A stretch of 8,319 nt of DNA from NCBI GenBank assembly GCA_031265535.1, contig JAISCO010000023.1, forward strand, positions 1 through 8,319. The letters are read 5' to 3'. This stretch comes from Spirochaetaceae bacterium (GTDB taxonomy: Bacteria > Spirochaetota > Spirochaetia > Treponematales > Breznakiellaceae). Below are positions 1 to 4,659 of the stretch, piece by piece; position 1 is the first letter of the stretch; the number at the start of each line of letters is the position of its first letter. The translations under genes and the position numbers were made by a program. Below the pieces are notes generated by a model. That model made no database searches, had not been told where the DNA came from, and saw only the letters and a list, made by a program, of their open reading frames with translations.

Positions 1-532
1 TGGTCTGCTCATACCGCCCATACCCGTTACGAACAGCGCACTCCAACAGGTATTTCTTGAAATTTCCTGCCGAACCCAGACAGGGCATATACTCTTTTTT
101 CAGTATGTCATGGGTGACACCGTCCTTCCGCTTCCGTAAATCGGTACTGCTAAAGACCAGTCCCAGTTTGTTTTCCCGCCAGCTAGACCCTTGTTCATCC
201 TTTAGGCGGGTGTTGACTGTTGCCCCGTCTACCATGATATATAAAATCCCTTTCTTATCCGGTTTATCTGGGATTTTATCCAGATTCCGTTCTATCGGGC
301 AGGCCCGGCGGGTGTCTTCCTCAAATGTTTTTCTGCCCACATATTCGGTTACCTTCCGGATAAGGCTGTCGCTTATCCTGGTGGGCAGGTATTTTCGCAT
401 CATCTTTTCGGCTGACGCGAAGGAGCTTTCATGAACGCCGAAGAAGGCCGTCTCAGCCATCATTTCCGGGCTCATTTTGAACGGCAGTCCGCTTATCTGT
501 AAATAGTCATCCAGGGGCAGTATTTCCCGGTT

Positions 533-680
533 GCGCTGTACCGTTCTCGCAGTCTCGTCCTGTTGTACCGTCCTCGCAGTCTCGTCCTGTTGTACTGTCC
601 TATCAGTCCCGCCCTGTTGTACTGTCCTCTCAGTCCCGCCCCGTTGTACCGTTTTCTCAGTCCTGTCCTGTTGTACCTTC
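533..680 (-). repeat. 27-bp tandem repeat inside the transposase gene
   Basis: Five full units (533-559, 560-586, 587-613, 614-640, 641-667) and a partial sixth follow one another without spacers. Each is 27 bases and in the transposase frame encodes nine residues of the form QQDETARTV, drifting to QQGGTERTV and QRGGTEKTV. The two units nearest 586 are almost identical and the others differ by a few bases. The length is a multiple of three, so copy number changes would keep the reading frame. The peptide is hydrophilic and probably a flexible linker between the N-terminal and catalytic parts. Confidence 0.9.
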
Positions 681-780
681 AAGACGCTCCGCCTTAGGTT
701 CAAAACTCCCTGGGTGGTCTGTATCTGCCGTTCCTGTTTCCCTTTGTTCCGAACTGTTATTCCTGCTTCGTTGAGCGCAG

Positions 781-788
781 TTTTTTTT
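781..788 (-). other. A8 slippery run at the transposase frame break
   Basis: Read on the minus strand the codons are GAA AAA AAA CTG, which contains the canonical -1 slippery heptamer A AAA AAA. Staying in frame gives LRSTKQE and a stop; shifting back by one base gives ALNEAGITVRN and then the long open catalytic region. The join is therefore exact. It can be a lost A or a site of programmed slippage; the upstream in-frame TGA favours decay. Confidence 0.6.
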
Positions 789-1011
789 CCTGTACCAGCT
801 TTTCTTCACTGCCGTTAGTCAGTTCAGTATAGACCTGTTTGATAATCTCATCCGATAGTTTTCGGGTTTCTCCCCAGAGCCTTTCTATGACGCTTATAGT
901 CAGTTTTCGTTCGGCATGAGTTGCCTCGAATTGTGCTGCTTTTGACTGTAGTCACGCCTCAAATTTCGCTGCTGCGTCCGCTATGAGTTTTTCCAGTTCT
1001 TTTGTATCCAT

Positions 1012-1035
1012 TGGTATCCCCTCCTCTGGGATACC
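1012..1035 (-). promoter_or_regulatory. Hairpin carrying the transposase ribosome binding site
   Basis: Plus-strand GGTATCCC (1013-1020) pairs perfectly with GGGATACC (1028-1035) around the loop CTCCTCT. On the minus-strand transcript the loop reads AGAGGAG, the Shine-Dalgarno core, and the stem ends one base before the ATG at 1011. The hairpin could limit translation of the transposase. A possible -10 (TATGAT or TATACT) lies just upstream around 1036-1050, without a clear -35. Confidence 0.6.
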
Positions 1036-1120
1036 TCAAGTATATCATACTTTCCTTGTTTTGCCCCCAAAAAAAAATTGCACCCACCCACCAGTGGGTT
1101 TAAATCCGCTACGCGGCAGC

Positions 1121-1282
1121 ATACCCAAAGCAGCCTTTGCTCCGTGCCTCAGGTTCCGGCAACGGCGCTTGGCATACGCGCCCGCCATTTGCCATGGAGG
1201 CACGTGCGCTCCGCGCCGGTATACCCAAAGCAGCCTTTGCTCCGTGCCTCAGGGTCCGGCAACGGCGCTTGGCATACGCGCC
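1121..1282. repeat. 62-bp block in two near-identical copies, 100 bases apart
   Basis: The block beginning ATACCCAAAGCAGCCTTTGC occurs at 1121-1182 and 1221-1282. The two copies differ at a single base (T at 1154, G at 1254). Between them lies CGCCATTTGCCATGGAGGCA, which contains TGCC/GGCA around the loop ATGGA. A diverged third copy of the intervening part plus block is at 3065-3163. The near identity of the first two points to a recent local duplication. Confidence 0.9.
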
Positions 1283-1370
1283 TGTCAGCACCCGCCAGCG
1301 GGTCTATCGAGTGGAGTTTTGCTTTGACGCGATTCATAGCGCTTTCTTCCCAAGCTAAACGCAGTTGAGT

Positions 1371-1382
1371 CGCAAATTTGCG
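1371..1382. repeat. Perfect palindrome CGCAAATTTGCG, copy 1
   Basis: This 12-base perfect palindrome recurs exactly at 3906-3917 and 4357-4368. It is followed here, after a short interval, by CTTGTTTGCGCCG, related to the half-palindrome found in the sister repeats. Confidence 0.75.
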
Positions 1383-1505
1383 CGCTTGCCTTGTTTGCGC
1401 CGTTGGGGGCGGAGCGGCTTTTGGTTTGATAGCGACGGTCAGGTGTTTGCCGACATCACTCCTCATTCCTAATCGCTCATTAATAATTGTTAATTGCTCA
1501 TTCCT

Positions 1506-1568
1506 TTTTACTTTTTCCCTTTTACTTTTTCCCTAATTGCTCATTCCTCATTCCTCATTCCTCATTTT
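1506..1568. repeat. Microsatellites abutting the methyltransferase stop codon
   Basis: TTTTACTTTTTCCC occurs twice in tandem (1506-1519 and 1520-1533). It is followed by three copies of TCATTCC (1541-1561) and a degenerate fourth (TCATTTT, 1562-1568) that reaches the stop codon of the gene at 1567. Related AT-rich text with TGTTAAT tandem units is found at about 3169-3222. Such tracts can change copy number by replication slippage. Confidence 0.85.
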
Positions 1569-2424
1569 ATTTTACGGCTTGTTTTGTAAAACGCGCCACA
1601 TACATGGGGCCGATTCCACCGTCTGTGTCCGGCAGTATGATTTTTCCAAACGCTGTTTTTTCGCCTTCCAGAAAATCGGGCGGGTCAAGACGCGCCCGTG
1701 CGCCGTATTTTGCCGTCAACCGTGCCGCGACATTGTCGTTTTCTTCAAATGAGAGCGCGCATGTCGCATAGACAAGGCTGCCGCCGGTTTTTAGAAGCAG
1801 GAAGGCTGCCGAAAGTAATGACCACTGCCGTTTTGCTAAAAAACGCGGGCGCGCCGGCGTCCATTTTTCTAAATATTTTTTGTTTGAAAGTAGGTGGCGC
1901 TCGCTGGAACAAGGCGCGTCGAGTAATATGCTGTCAAATCGTTCATGTTCGCTCTTTTTTGCCGCAAGCGCGGCAGCGTCAAAACCGGACACCCTGATCC
2001 GGTTTCGTGTTTTATCGTCAAGATGCTGTTCCAAAGTGTTCCGTAAGCGTCTGCGGCGCTCGGACGAAAATTCATTCGCGATTATTTGCACGCCCGCGCC
2101 GCTCTCCGCGGCAAGTACGAGTGTTTTCCCACCCGGAGCGGCGCAGGCGTCGAACACGTTTCCCCGCGCCGGAAGCCGCAAAGTCCGCGCCGCCAACACG
2201 GAAGCGTAATCCATCAAATACGGCAATTTTACCGCTGTCAATGGTTGTCGTTCAGCCGGTTTTAGCAGGGCATTTTTCAGGCCGTCCCATCTGCCGCCGT
2301 ACAAAGTTTTGTAGTAACTATCAAACCCCTCCTCCCCCATTTGCCGTGGATGCGTCATACTTCCGGTTTTAACTTCACGCCGCAAACTTGTTTGCGCCGG
2401 CAGATTCTCAAATAATGACGGCAA
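1567..2424 (-). CDS. RsmB/NOP-family RNA (cytosine-5) methyltransferase
   Basis: The 285-residue product transfers a methyl group from S-adenosylmethionine to carbon 5 of a cytosine in RNA, most likely 16S rRNA. FDACAAPGGKT (91-101) is the SAM-binding motif; LLDAPCSSE (167-175) and VYATCALSFEEND (218-230) carry the two cysteines, Cys172 and Cys222, used for release and covalent catalysis in this family. An FDSYYKTLYGGRWDGLKNAL stretch near 34-53 matches the usual start of the compact family members. It is shorter than RsmB proper, lacking the NusB-like N-terminal domain, so the target base is unknown. The longest frame begins with TTG at 2424 and has no clear ribosome binding site. ATG at 2358 (residue 23) would exclude a repeat palindrome from the protein and is equally plausible. 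The gene follows the PgsA-like gene by 10 bases and is probably co-transcribed. Confidence 0.88.
   Translation of the reverse strand: MPSLFENLPAQTSLRREVKTGSMTHPRQMGEEGFDSYYKTLYGGRWDGLKNALLKPAERQPLTAVKLPYLMDYASVLAARTLRLPARGNVFDACAAPGGKTLVLAAESGAGVQIIANEFSSERRRRLRNTLEQHLDDKTRNRIRVSGFDAAALAAKKSEHERFDSILLDAPCSSERHLLSNKKYLEKWTPARPRFLAKRQWSLLSAAFLLLKTGGSLVYATCALSFEENDNVAARLTAKYGARARLDPPDFLEGEKTAFGKIILPDTDGGIGPMYVARFTKQAVK
2381..2396. repeat. Palindrome CGCAAAC-TT-GTTTGCG inside a coding 5' end
   Basis: CGCAAACTTGTTTGCG is a 7-bp inverted repeat around TT. The same sequence is at 3345-3360, and close relatives lie at 4369-4382 and 6561-6571. Here it overlaps codons 10-15 of the longest methyltransferase reading frame, which suggests a repeat inserted next to the true start or captured into the protein. 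Confidence 0.8.
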
Positions 2425-2434
2425 AATCAGCGGT

Positions 2435-3010
2435 TTACCCGCGCGTCAATTTGCGGAATTGAATAAGGTAGTCCGCGAACGAGATGTACGAAGCGACGGC
2501 GCAAAGGTAAAACAGAATCGTAAGGACAGTTTTTAGCCGCAGCGCCGCGGCTATGAACCCCGCGCCGTCCGCTATTTCCATGATAAGCGCGCAAAAACCG
2601 GTGATTATGTACAGAACTGTTTTAAGTTTGCCCCCCATCCGCGCCGCGACAGCAGCGCCTTTCTTTATCGAAAGCATACGCAAAAACAGCATAAGAAATT
2701 CACGGTAAAAAATAAGCGCGAAAATAAACGCCGGCATGGTCCGTGTTACCGTAAAGCAAAAAAACATATTTATGTGGAGAAACGCATCGGAAAAAGGATC
2801 CAGCAGTTTTCCCGTATCGCTTACTTGATTAAATTTACGGGCGATGTAACCGTCAAGGAAGTCGGTAAATTCAACAAAAACCAGCAGCGCCGTCAGGCAA
2901 ATAAGGATTAACATCTTGTATTCGCTAAAACGCTCCGCGGCGCTGTAAGCGATAAAAAAAATCGGAGCAAAAAATACCCGAACCAGTGATAATTTATTTG
3001 AAAGCAACAT
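2435..3010 (-). CDS. pgsA: CDP-alcohol phosphatidyltransferase, PgsA-like
   Basis: This integral membrane enzyme swaps the CMP of a CDP-alcohol, usually CDP-diacylglycerol, for a second alcohol. The best guess is glycerol-3-phosphate, the committed step to phosphatidylglycerol and cardiolipin. The family signature is complete: D50, D53, G54, A57, R58, G67, D71 and D75 fit DX2DGX2ARX8GX3DX3D exactly, so the two-metal site is intact. Length (191 residues) is usual for PgsA, and hydrophobic segments before and after the signature (about 10-24, 33-48, 78-100, 130-145, 157-180) agree with a six-helix topology. Start ATG 3010 has GAGGA seven to eight bases upstream. Other head groups (inositol, serine, choline) cannot be excluded from sequence alone. 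It is the first gene of a likely two-gene unit with the RNA methyltransferase. Confidence 0.9.
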   Translation of the reverse strand: MLLSNKLSLVRVFFAPIFFIAYSAAERFSEYKMLILICLTALLVFVEFTDFLDGYIARKFNQVSDTGKLLDPFSDAFLHINMFFCFTVTRTMPAFIFALIFYREFLMLFLRMLSIKKGAAVAARMGGKLKTVLYIITGFCALIMEIADGAGFIAAALRLKTVLTILFYLCAVASYISFADYLIQFRKLTRG

Positions 3011-3064
3011 TCAATATCCTCATTTAATGAAACTATTAAATACTGTTTTACCCCGCTTTGTCTA

Positions 3065-3163
3065 CGCCATTTGCCATGGAGGCACATACGCTCCGCGTTA
3101 GCATACACAAAGCGACTTTCACTCTGTGCCGTCGGTAAGGCAAAGGCGGTTGGCATACGCGCC
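3065..3163. repeat. Third, diverged copy of the 1121-1282 repeat family
   Basis: It starts with CGCCATTTGCCATGGAGGCA, identical to 1183-1202, then continues through GCTCCGCG, GCATAC-CAAAGC, a CTCTGTGCC block and GGCATACGCGCC in the same order as the copies at 1121-1182 and 1221-1282. Internal positions have drifted. The conserved order shows a dispersed repeat rather than chance similarity. Confidence 0.8.
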
Positions 3164-3295
3164 TGTCCTCATTGCTCATTGTTAATTGTTAATTGTTACT
3201 TCTTACCTTTTACTTTTTACTTGGTAGGGTGGGAGGGGATTGTTTCAATACATCATCAGCTTGCCGATGTATCTCCACTGTGTGCAACGAAGTTG

Positions 3296-3317
3296 GGCTC
3301 AACGCAAGCGTTGAGCC
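3296..3317. repeat. 10-bp inverted repeat GGCTCAACGC-AA-GCGTTGAGCC
   Basis: The two arms are perfect complements separated by AA. A related double hairpin is at 4625-4656, immediately after another minus-strand stop codon. This one lies 62-84 bases beyond the lipoprotein stop. Neither has a T run, so a classical intrinsic terminator is not shown, but a 3'-end role is possible. Confidence 0.8.
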
Positions 3318-3339
3318 AATTTGACATGGATGCAGGAGA

Positions 3340-3373
3340 CCCGCCGCAAACTTGTTTGCGCGCTTGCGGCGGG
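3340..3373 (-). repeat. Hairpin just after the lipoprotein stop, with two exclusive folds
   Basis: CCCGCCGCAA (3340-3349) pairs perfectly with TTGCGGCGGG (3364-3373), six bases past the lipoprotein stop. Inside it CGCAAAC (3345-3351) can instead pair with GTTTGCG (3354-3360). Both folds use 3345-3349, so only one can form at a time. There is no T run on the minus strand; if it ends transcripts it would not do so as a standard intrinsic terminator. Confidence 0.7.
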
Positions 3374-3379
3374 GGATAC

Positions 3380-3799
3380 TCATTGTTTTTTGTAGTAAGA
3401 CGCACTTCCCGCGCTTATAGTACCGGCGTTCGCGCTTAACGTACCTGTGATAACTAATGCCGCCCCGTTGATGCTATATATGCTTTTTTGAGTTGTACCG
3501 CTAGAATCTTTTATCGTAATAATTTTGTTAGGCTCTTCCTCATTATCATACGATATGCTGTAATTACCCTCACCATCAGACGCAAACAGCACTTTTCCGT
3601 CAGCCGTAAACGTAAGTCTAAGCCCCGATTTATCGAGCTTAGCGGCACTGGCCGCACTGTCATACCACTCTCCAACAAGGCTTTTATCAGGAGGCGGAGC
3701 ATCTTTGTCGGGGCGACTGTTGTGGTCGCATCCAACCATTACAAACCCGAATGTCAGCAATCCCGCCAACATTCCCGTAATTAAAAGTTTATTTCTCAT
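3380..3799 (-). CDS. Small secreted lipoprotein of unknown function
   Basis: The 139-residue product is predicted to be exported and lipid-anchored. Its start MRNKLL is followed by a hydrophobic stretch (5-22) and ends in VMVGC with Cys24 as the acylated residue, a loose lipobox of the spirochaetal kind. The mature part starts with a charged linker, then LVGEWYDSAASAA, TFTADGKVLFASDG and NYSISYDNEE. This pattern of short beta strands with Gly-Trp/Tyr openings recalls small lipocalin-like or DUF lipoproteins common in treponemes; I cannot name a family. The C-terminus is rich in Gly, Ser, Ala and Thr and ends YYKKQ. Start ATG 3799 is preceded by AAAGGAGAAG, an excellent ribosome binding site, so the open frame further upstream (to 4213) is not used. 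It appears to be transcribed alone. Confidence 0.82.
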   Translation of the reverse strand: MRNKLLITGMLAGLLTFGFVMVGCDHNSRPDKDAPPPDKSLVGEWYDSAASAAKLDKSGLRLTFTADGKVLFASDGEGNYSISYDNEEEPNKIITIKDSSGTTQKSIYSINGAALVITGTLSANAGTISAGSASYYKKQ

Positions 3800-3829
3800 A
3801 AACTTCTCCTTTGTGTACTTTGCACACAC

Positions 3830-3870
3830 GCGGTTTTTACCGCTGTTTATATTTAAACCCGCAAAAGCGG
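3830..3870 (-). promoter_or_regulatory. Two small hairpins in the lipoprotein leader
   Basis: GCGGT (3830-3834) pairs with ACCGC (3839-3843), and CCGC (3859-3862) pairs with GCGG (3867-3870), each around a four-base loop. Between them on the minus strand lies TTTAAATATAAAC, which could serve as a -10, but no -35 at proper spacing is evident. A regulatory role is inference only. Confidence 0.3.
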
Positions 3871-3905
3871 ATTTTGCCCAAAAATGAAGAACTTCGCCGC
3901 AGAAA

Positions 3906-3917
3906 CGCAAATTTGCG
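3906..3917. repeat. Perfect palindrome CGCAAATTTGCG, copy 2
   Basis: Identical to 1371-1382 and 4357-4368. As at 4357 it is followed by GCAAACAAG, and it is embedded between GCCGC (3896-3900) and GCGGC (3931-3935), which may pair as an outer stem. Confidence 0.75.
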
Positions 3918-3935
3918 GCAAACAAGGCAAGCGGC

Positions 3936-3962
3936 CGCCGAATGGCACGCCGCCATTCGGCG
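3936..3962. repeat. 11-bp perfect hairpin
   Basis: CGCCGAATGGC (3936-3946) pairs perfectly with GCCATTCGGCG (3952-3962) around ACGCC. No T run follows on either strand. It lies within a cluster of other palindromes and is probably part of a composite repeat. Confidence 0.75.
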
Positions 3963-4178
3963 ATGTATCTTGTAAGCGTTGAATCGTTTACGAGCTTCGC
4001 TTGAGTAAGGAAATTTATTAACTGTGAAGGTATTTCGCCCCCACCGAGAATGAAAAATGCTTGATTTTTCGTGTGTGCGGGGTTTTTTCCGTGTATTATG
4101 CCCGCCCGGACAGGCGCAGCCGCTTTATGTGTGTCTAAACAGGTATAAGGGTCTAAAGAACCGGAGCGTATTTTTCGA

Positions 4179-4192
4179 GGGGGGGGGGGGGG
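4179..4192. repeat. Homopolymer tract of 14 G
   Basis: Fourteen consecutive G on the plus strand (C on the minus strand), 380 bases upstream of the lipoprotein start. Tracts this long slip readily during replication and in treponemes are known to switch promoters or reading frames. Two minus-strand open frames meet exactly here in different phases, although neither looks like a real gene. Confidence 0.95.
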
Positions 4193-4299
4193 ATGAGGAT
4201 CGTTATCGCGCATGAGCCTCCCCGCCGCAGAGCGGGCGGGGTATATTGTAGGCGCTGCCTCATCGACGAGGCTCGTTCTGTAAGGAAATTTATAATACC

Positions 4300-4402
4300 G
4301 TCTGGTTTAATACCAAATTTTTGTAGGCTTTGCCTTATTTGAGCCGCCGCAGAGTGCGCAAATTTGCGGCAAACAAGTTTGCGGCGGGGTATTAAACCAG
4401 AC
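4300..4402. mobile_element. 103-bp MITE-like element with 15-bp perfect terminal inverted repeats
   Basis: GTCTGGTTTAATACC (4300-4314) is the exact reverse complement of GGTATTAAACCAGAC (4388-4402). Inside, CCGCCGCA (4344-4351) pairs with TGCGGCGG (4380-4387), enclosing the CGCAAATTTGCG palindrome (4357-4368) and GCAAAC/GTTTGC (4369-4382). The right inner arm abuts the terminal repeat, so the ends could close one long stem. There is no coding capacity. The size and perfect ends suggest a non-autonomous miniature element; no target duplication is obvious. Confidence 0.6.
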
Positions 4403-4624
4403 TTTGCGCATAAGCTATGAACGCGAAATTTACGTCCCAAACCGCACGTATACCAGCATCCCGCTTTCTCAAAATCCCTGTGTTCTATCATCAGCGTATT
4501 TATCCTCATGCTTCATATACTCTACCCATATTTTTTTATTTCGTCAAGCCCAAAATCTTCCGTTGTCAAGCCAAAATCTTCCTTCGTTTTTCATTCCCTG
4601 TTACCTGTTCACGCAAACTCGCAA

Positions 4625-4656
4625 GCTCAACGAAGTTGAGCCCAACGCTTGCGTTG
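4625..4656 (-). repeat. Two tandem hairpins directly after the membrane protein stop
   Basis: GCTCAAC (4625-4631) pairs with GTTGAGC (4635-4641), and CAACGC (4643-4648) pairs with GCGTTG (4651-4656). The second shares its core with the hairpin at 3296-3317. On the minus strand the repeat starts at the base after the TAG at 4660. There is no T run, so a terminator function is only possible. Confidence 0.7.
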
Positions 4657-4659
4657 AGC

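Larger units (their letters stand above)
1..1011 (-). pseudogene. Transposase of UPF0236/ISLre2-like (or ISKra4-like) type, N-terminal part, broken
   Basis: This gene would encode a DDE-type transposase that moves its own insertion sequence. It begins at ATG 1011, preceded by a strong GAGGAGGGG, and reads MDTKELEKLIADAAAKFEA before an in-frame TGA at 952-954, where the next codon looks like a mutated Trp. The frame then continues to a run of eight A (781-788 on the plus strand), where a -1 change is needed. Beyond it the reading is open to the window edge and contains a VDGATVNTR motif (about 220-240), SSWRENKLGLVF (about 160-190) and ECAVRNGYGRYEQT at the edge, all typical of this transposase class; the Asp of VDG is probably the first catalytic residue. 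A 9-residue Gln/Thr-rich repeat separates the N-terminal part from the catalytic part. The rest of the gene lies outside the window. That it is a transposase is well supported; the exact IS family is not. Confidence 0.75.
1036..1566. other. Non-coding stretch filled with repeats
   Basis: I see no gene here. The short reading frames on both strands run through repeated DNA and lack ribosome binding sites. The stretch holds a poly-A run near 1069-1078, a CCACCAGTGGGTTT motif (1088-1101) echoed at 6524-6537, a duplicated 62-bp block, a CGCAAATTTGCG palindrome, a TTGTTTGCGCCGTTGGGG block (about 1393-1410) echoed at 6561-6580, and AT-rich microsatellites ending at the stop codon of the methyltransferase gene. 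Confidence 0.7.
3011..3379. other. Non-coding stretch with repeats between the lipoprotein and PgsA-like genes
   Basis: No gene is supported. From right to left on the transcribed minus strand it carries two strong hairpins just past the lipoprotein stop (3340-3373 and 3296-3317), AT-rich TGTTAAT units (about 3177-3200), a diverged copy of the 1121-1282 repeat family, and the leader of the PgsA-like gene (3011-3060), in which I see no convincing promoter. Confidence 0.65.
3800..4659. other. 860-base non-coding stretch: leader, hairpins, G tract, inverted-repeat element
   Basis: No gene is supported on either strand. Minus-strand frames at 3800-4213 and 4153-4509 are open, but they run through palindromes and a C tract and have no binding sites or domains. 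Near the lipoprotein are the leader hairpins (3830-3870). Then come a palindrome, an 11-bp hairpin (3936-3962), a GTAAGGAAATTTAT-type motif seen at about 4005-4018 and 4280-4293, the 14-G tract, a CCCCGCC/GGCGGGG hairpin (about 4217-4238), the 103-bp element, and hairpins after the membrane protein stop. The part 4403-4620 holds nothing I recognise. Confidence 0.6.

Noticed and set aside
533..680. Possible CRISPR array because of regular 27-bp repeats
   Set aside because: Units are directly tandem with no spacers and remain in the transposase reading frame.
1078..1466. Several overlapping open frames on both strands
   Set aside because: All translate the duplicated repeat block; similar peptides appear from the diverged copy at 3065-3163, and none has start signals.
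2007..2372. 121-codon plus-strand open frame
   Set aside because: It is antisense to the methyltransferase gene, whose motifs are fully conserved in the opposite frame.
3936..3962. Intrinsic terminator
   Set aside because: The stem is strong but no T run follows on either strand and no gene ends nearby.
3800..4213. In-frame 138-codon upstream extension of the lipoprotein with a poly-Pro start
   Set aside because: The signal peptide and a strong AAAGGAG mark ATG 3799 as the start; the extension runs through palindromes and the C14 tract and shows no recognisable sequence.
4153..4509. 118-codon minus-strand open frame
   Set aside because: It crosses the 103-bp inverted-repeat element and the G tract, has no clear ribosome binding site and no recognisable domain; it most likely only reflects GC-rich repeat sequence.
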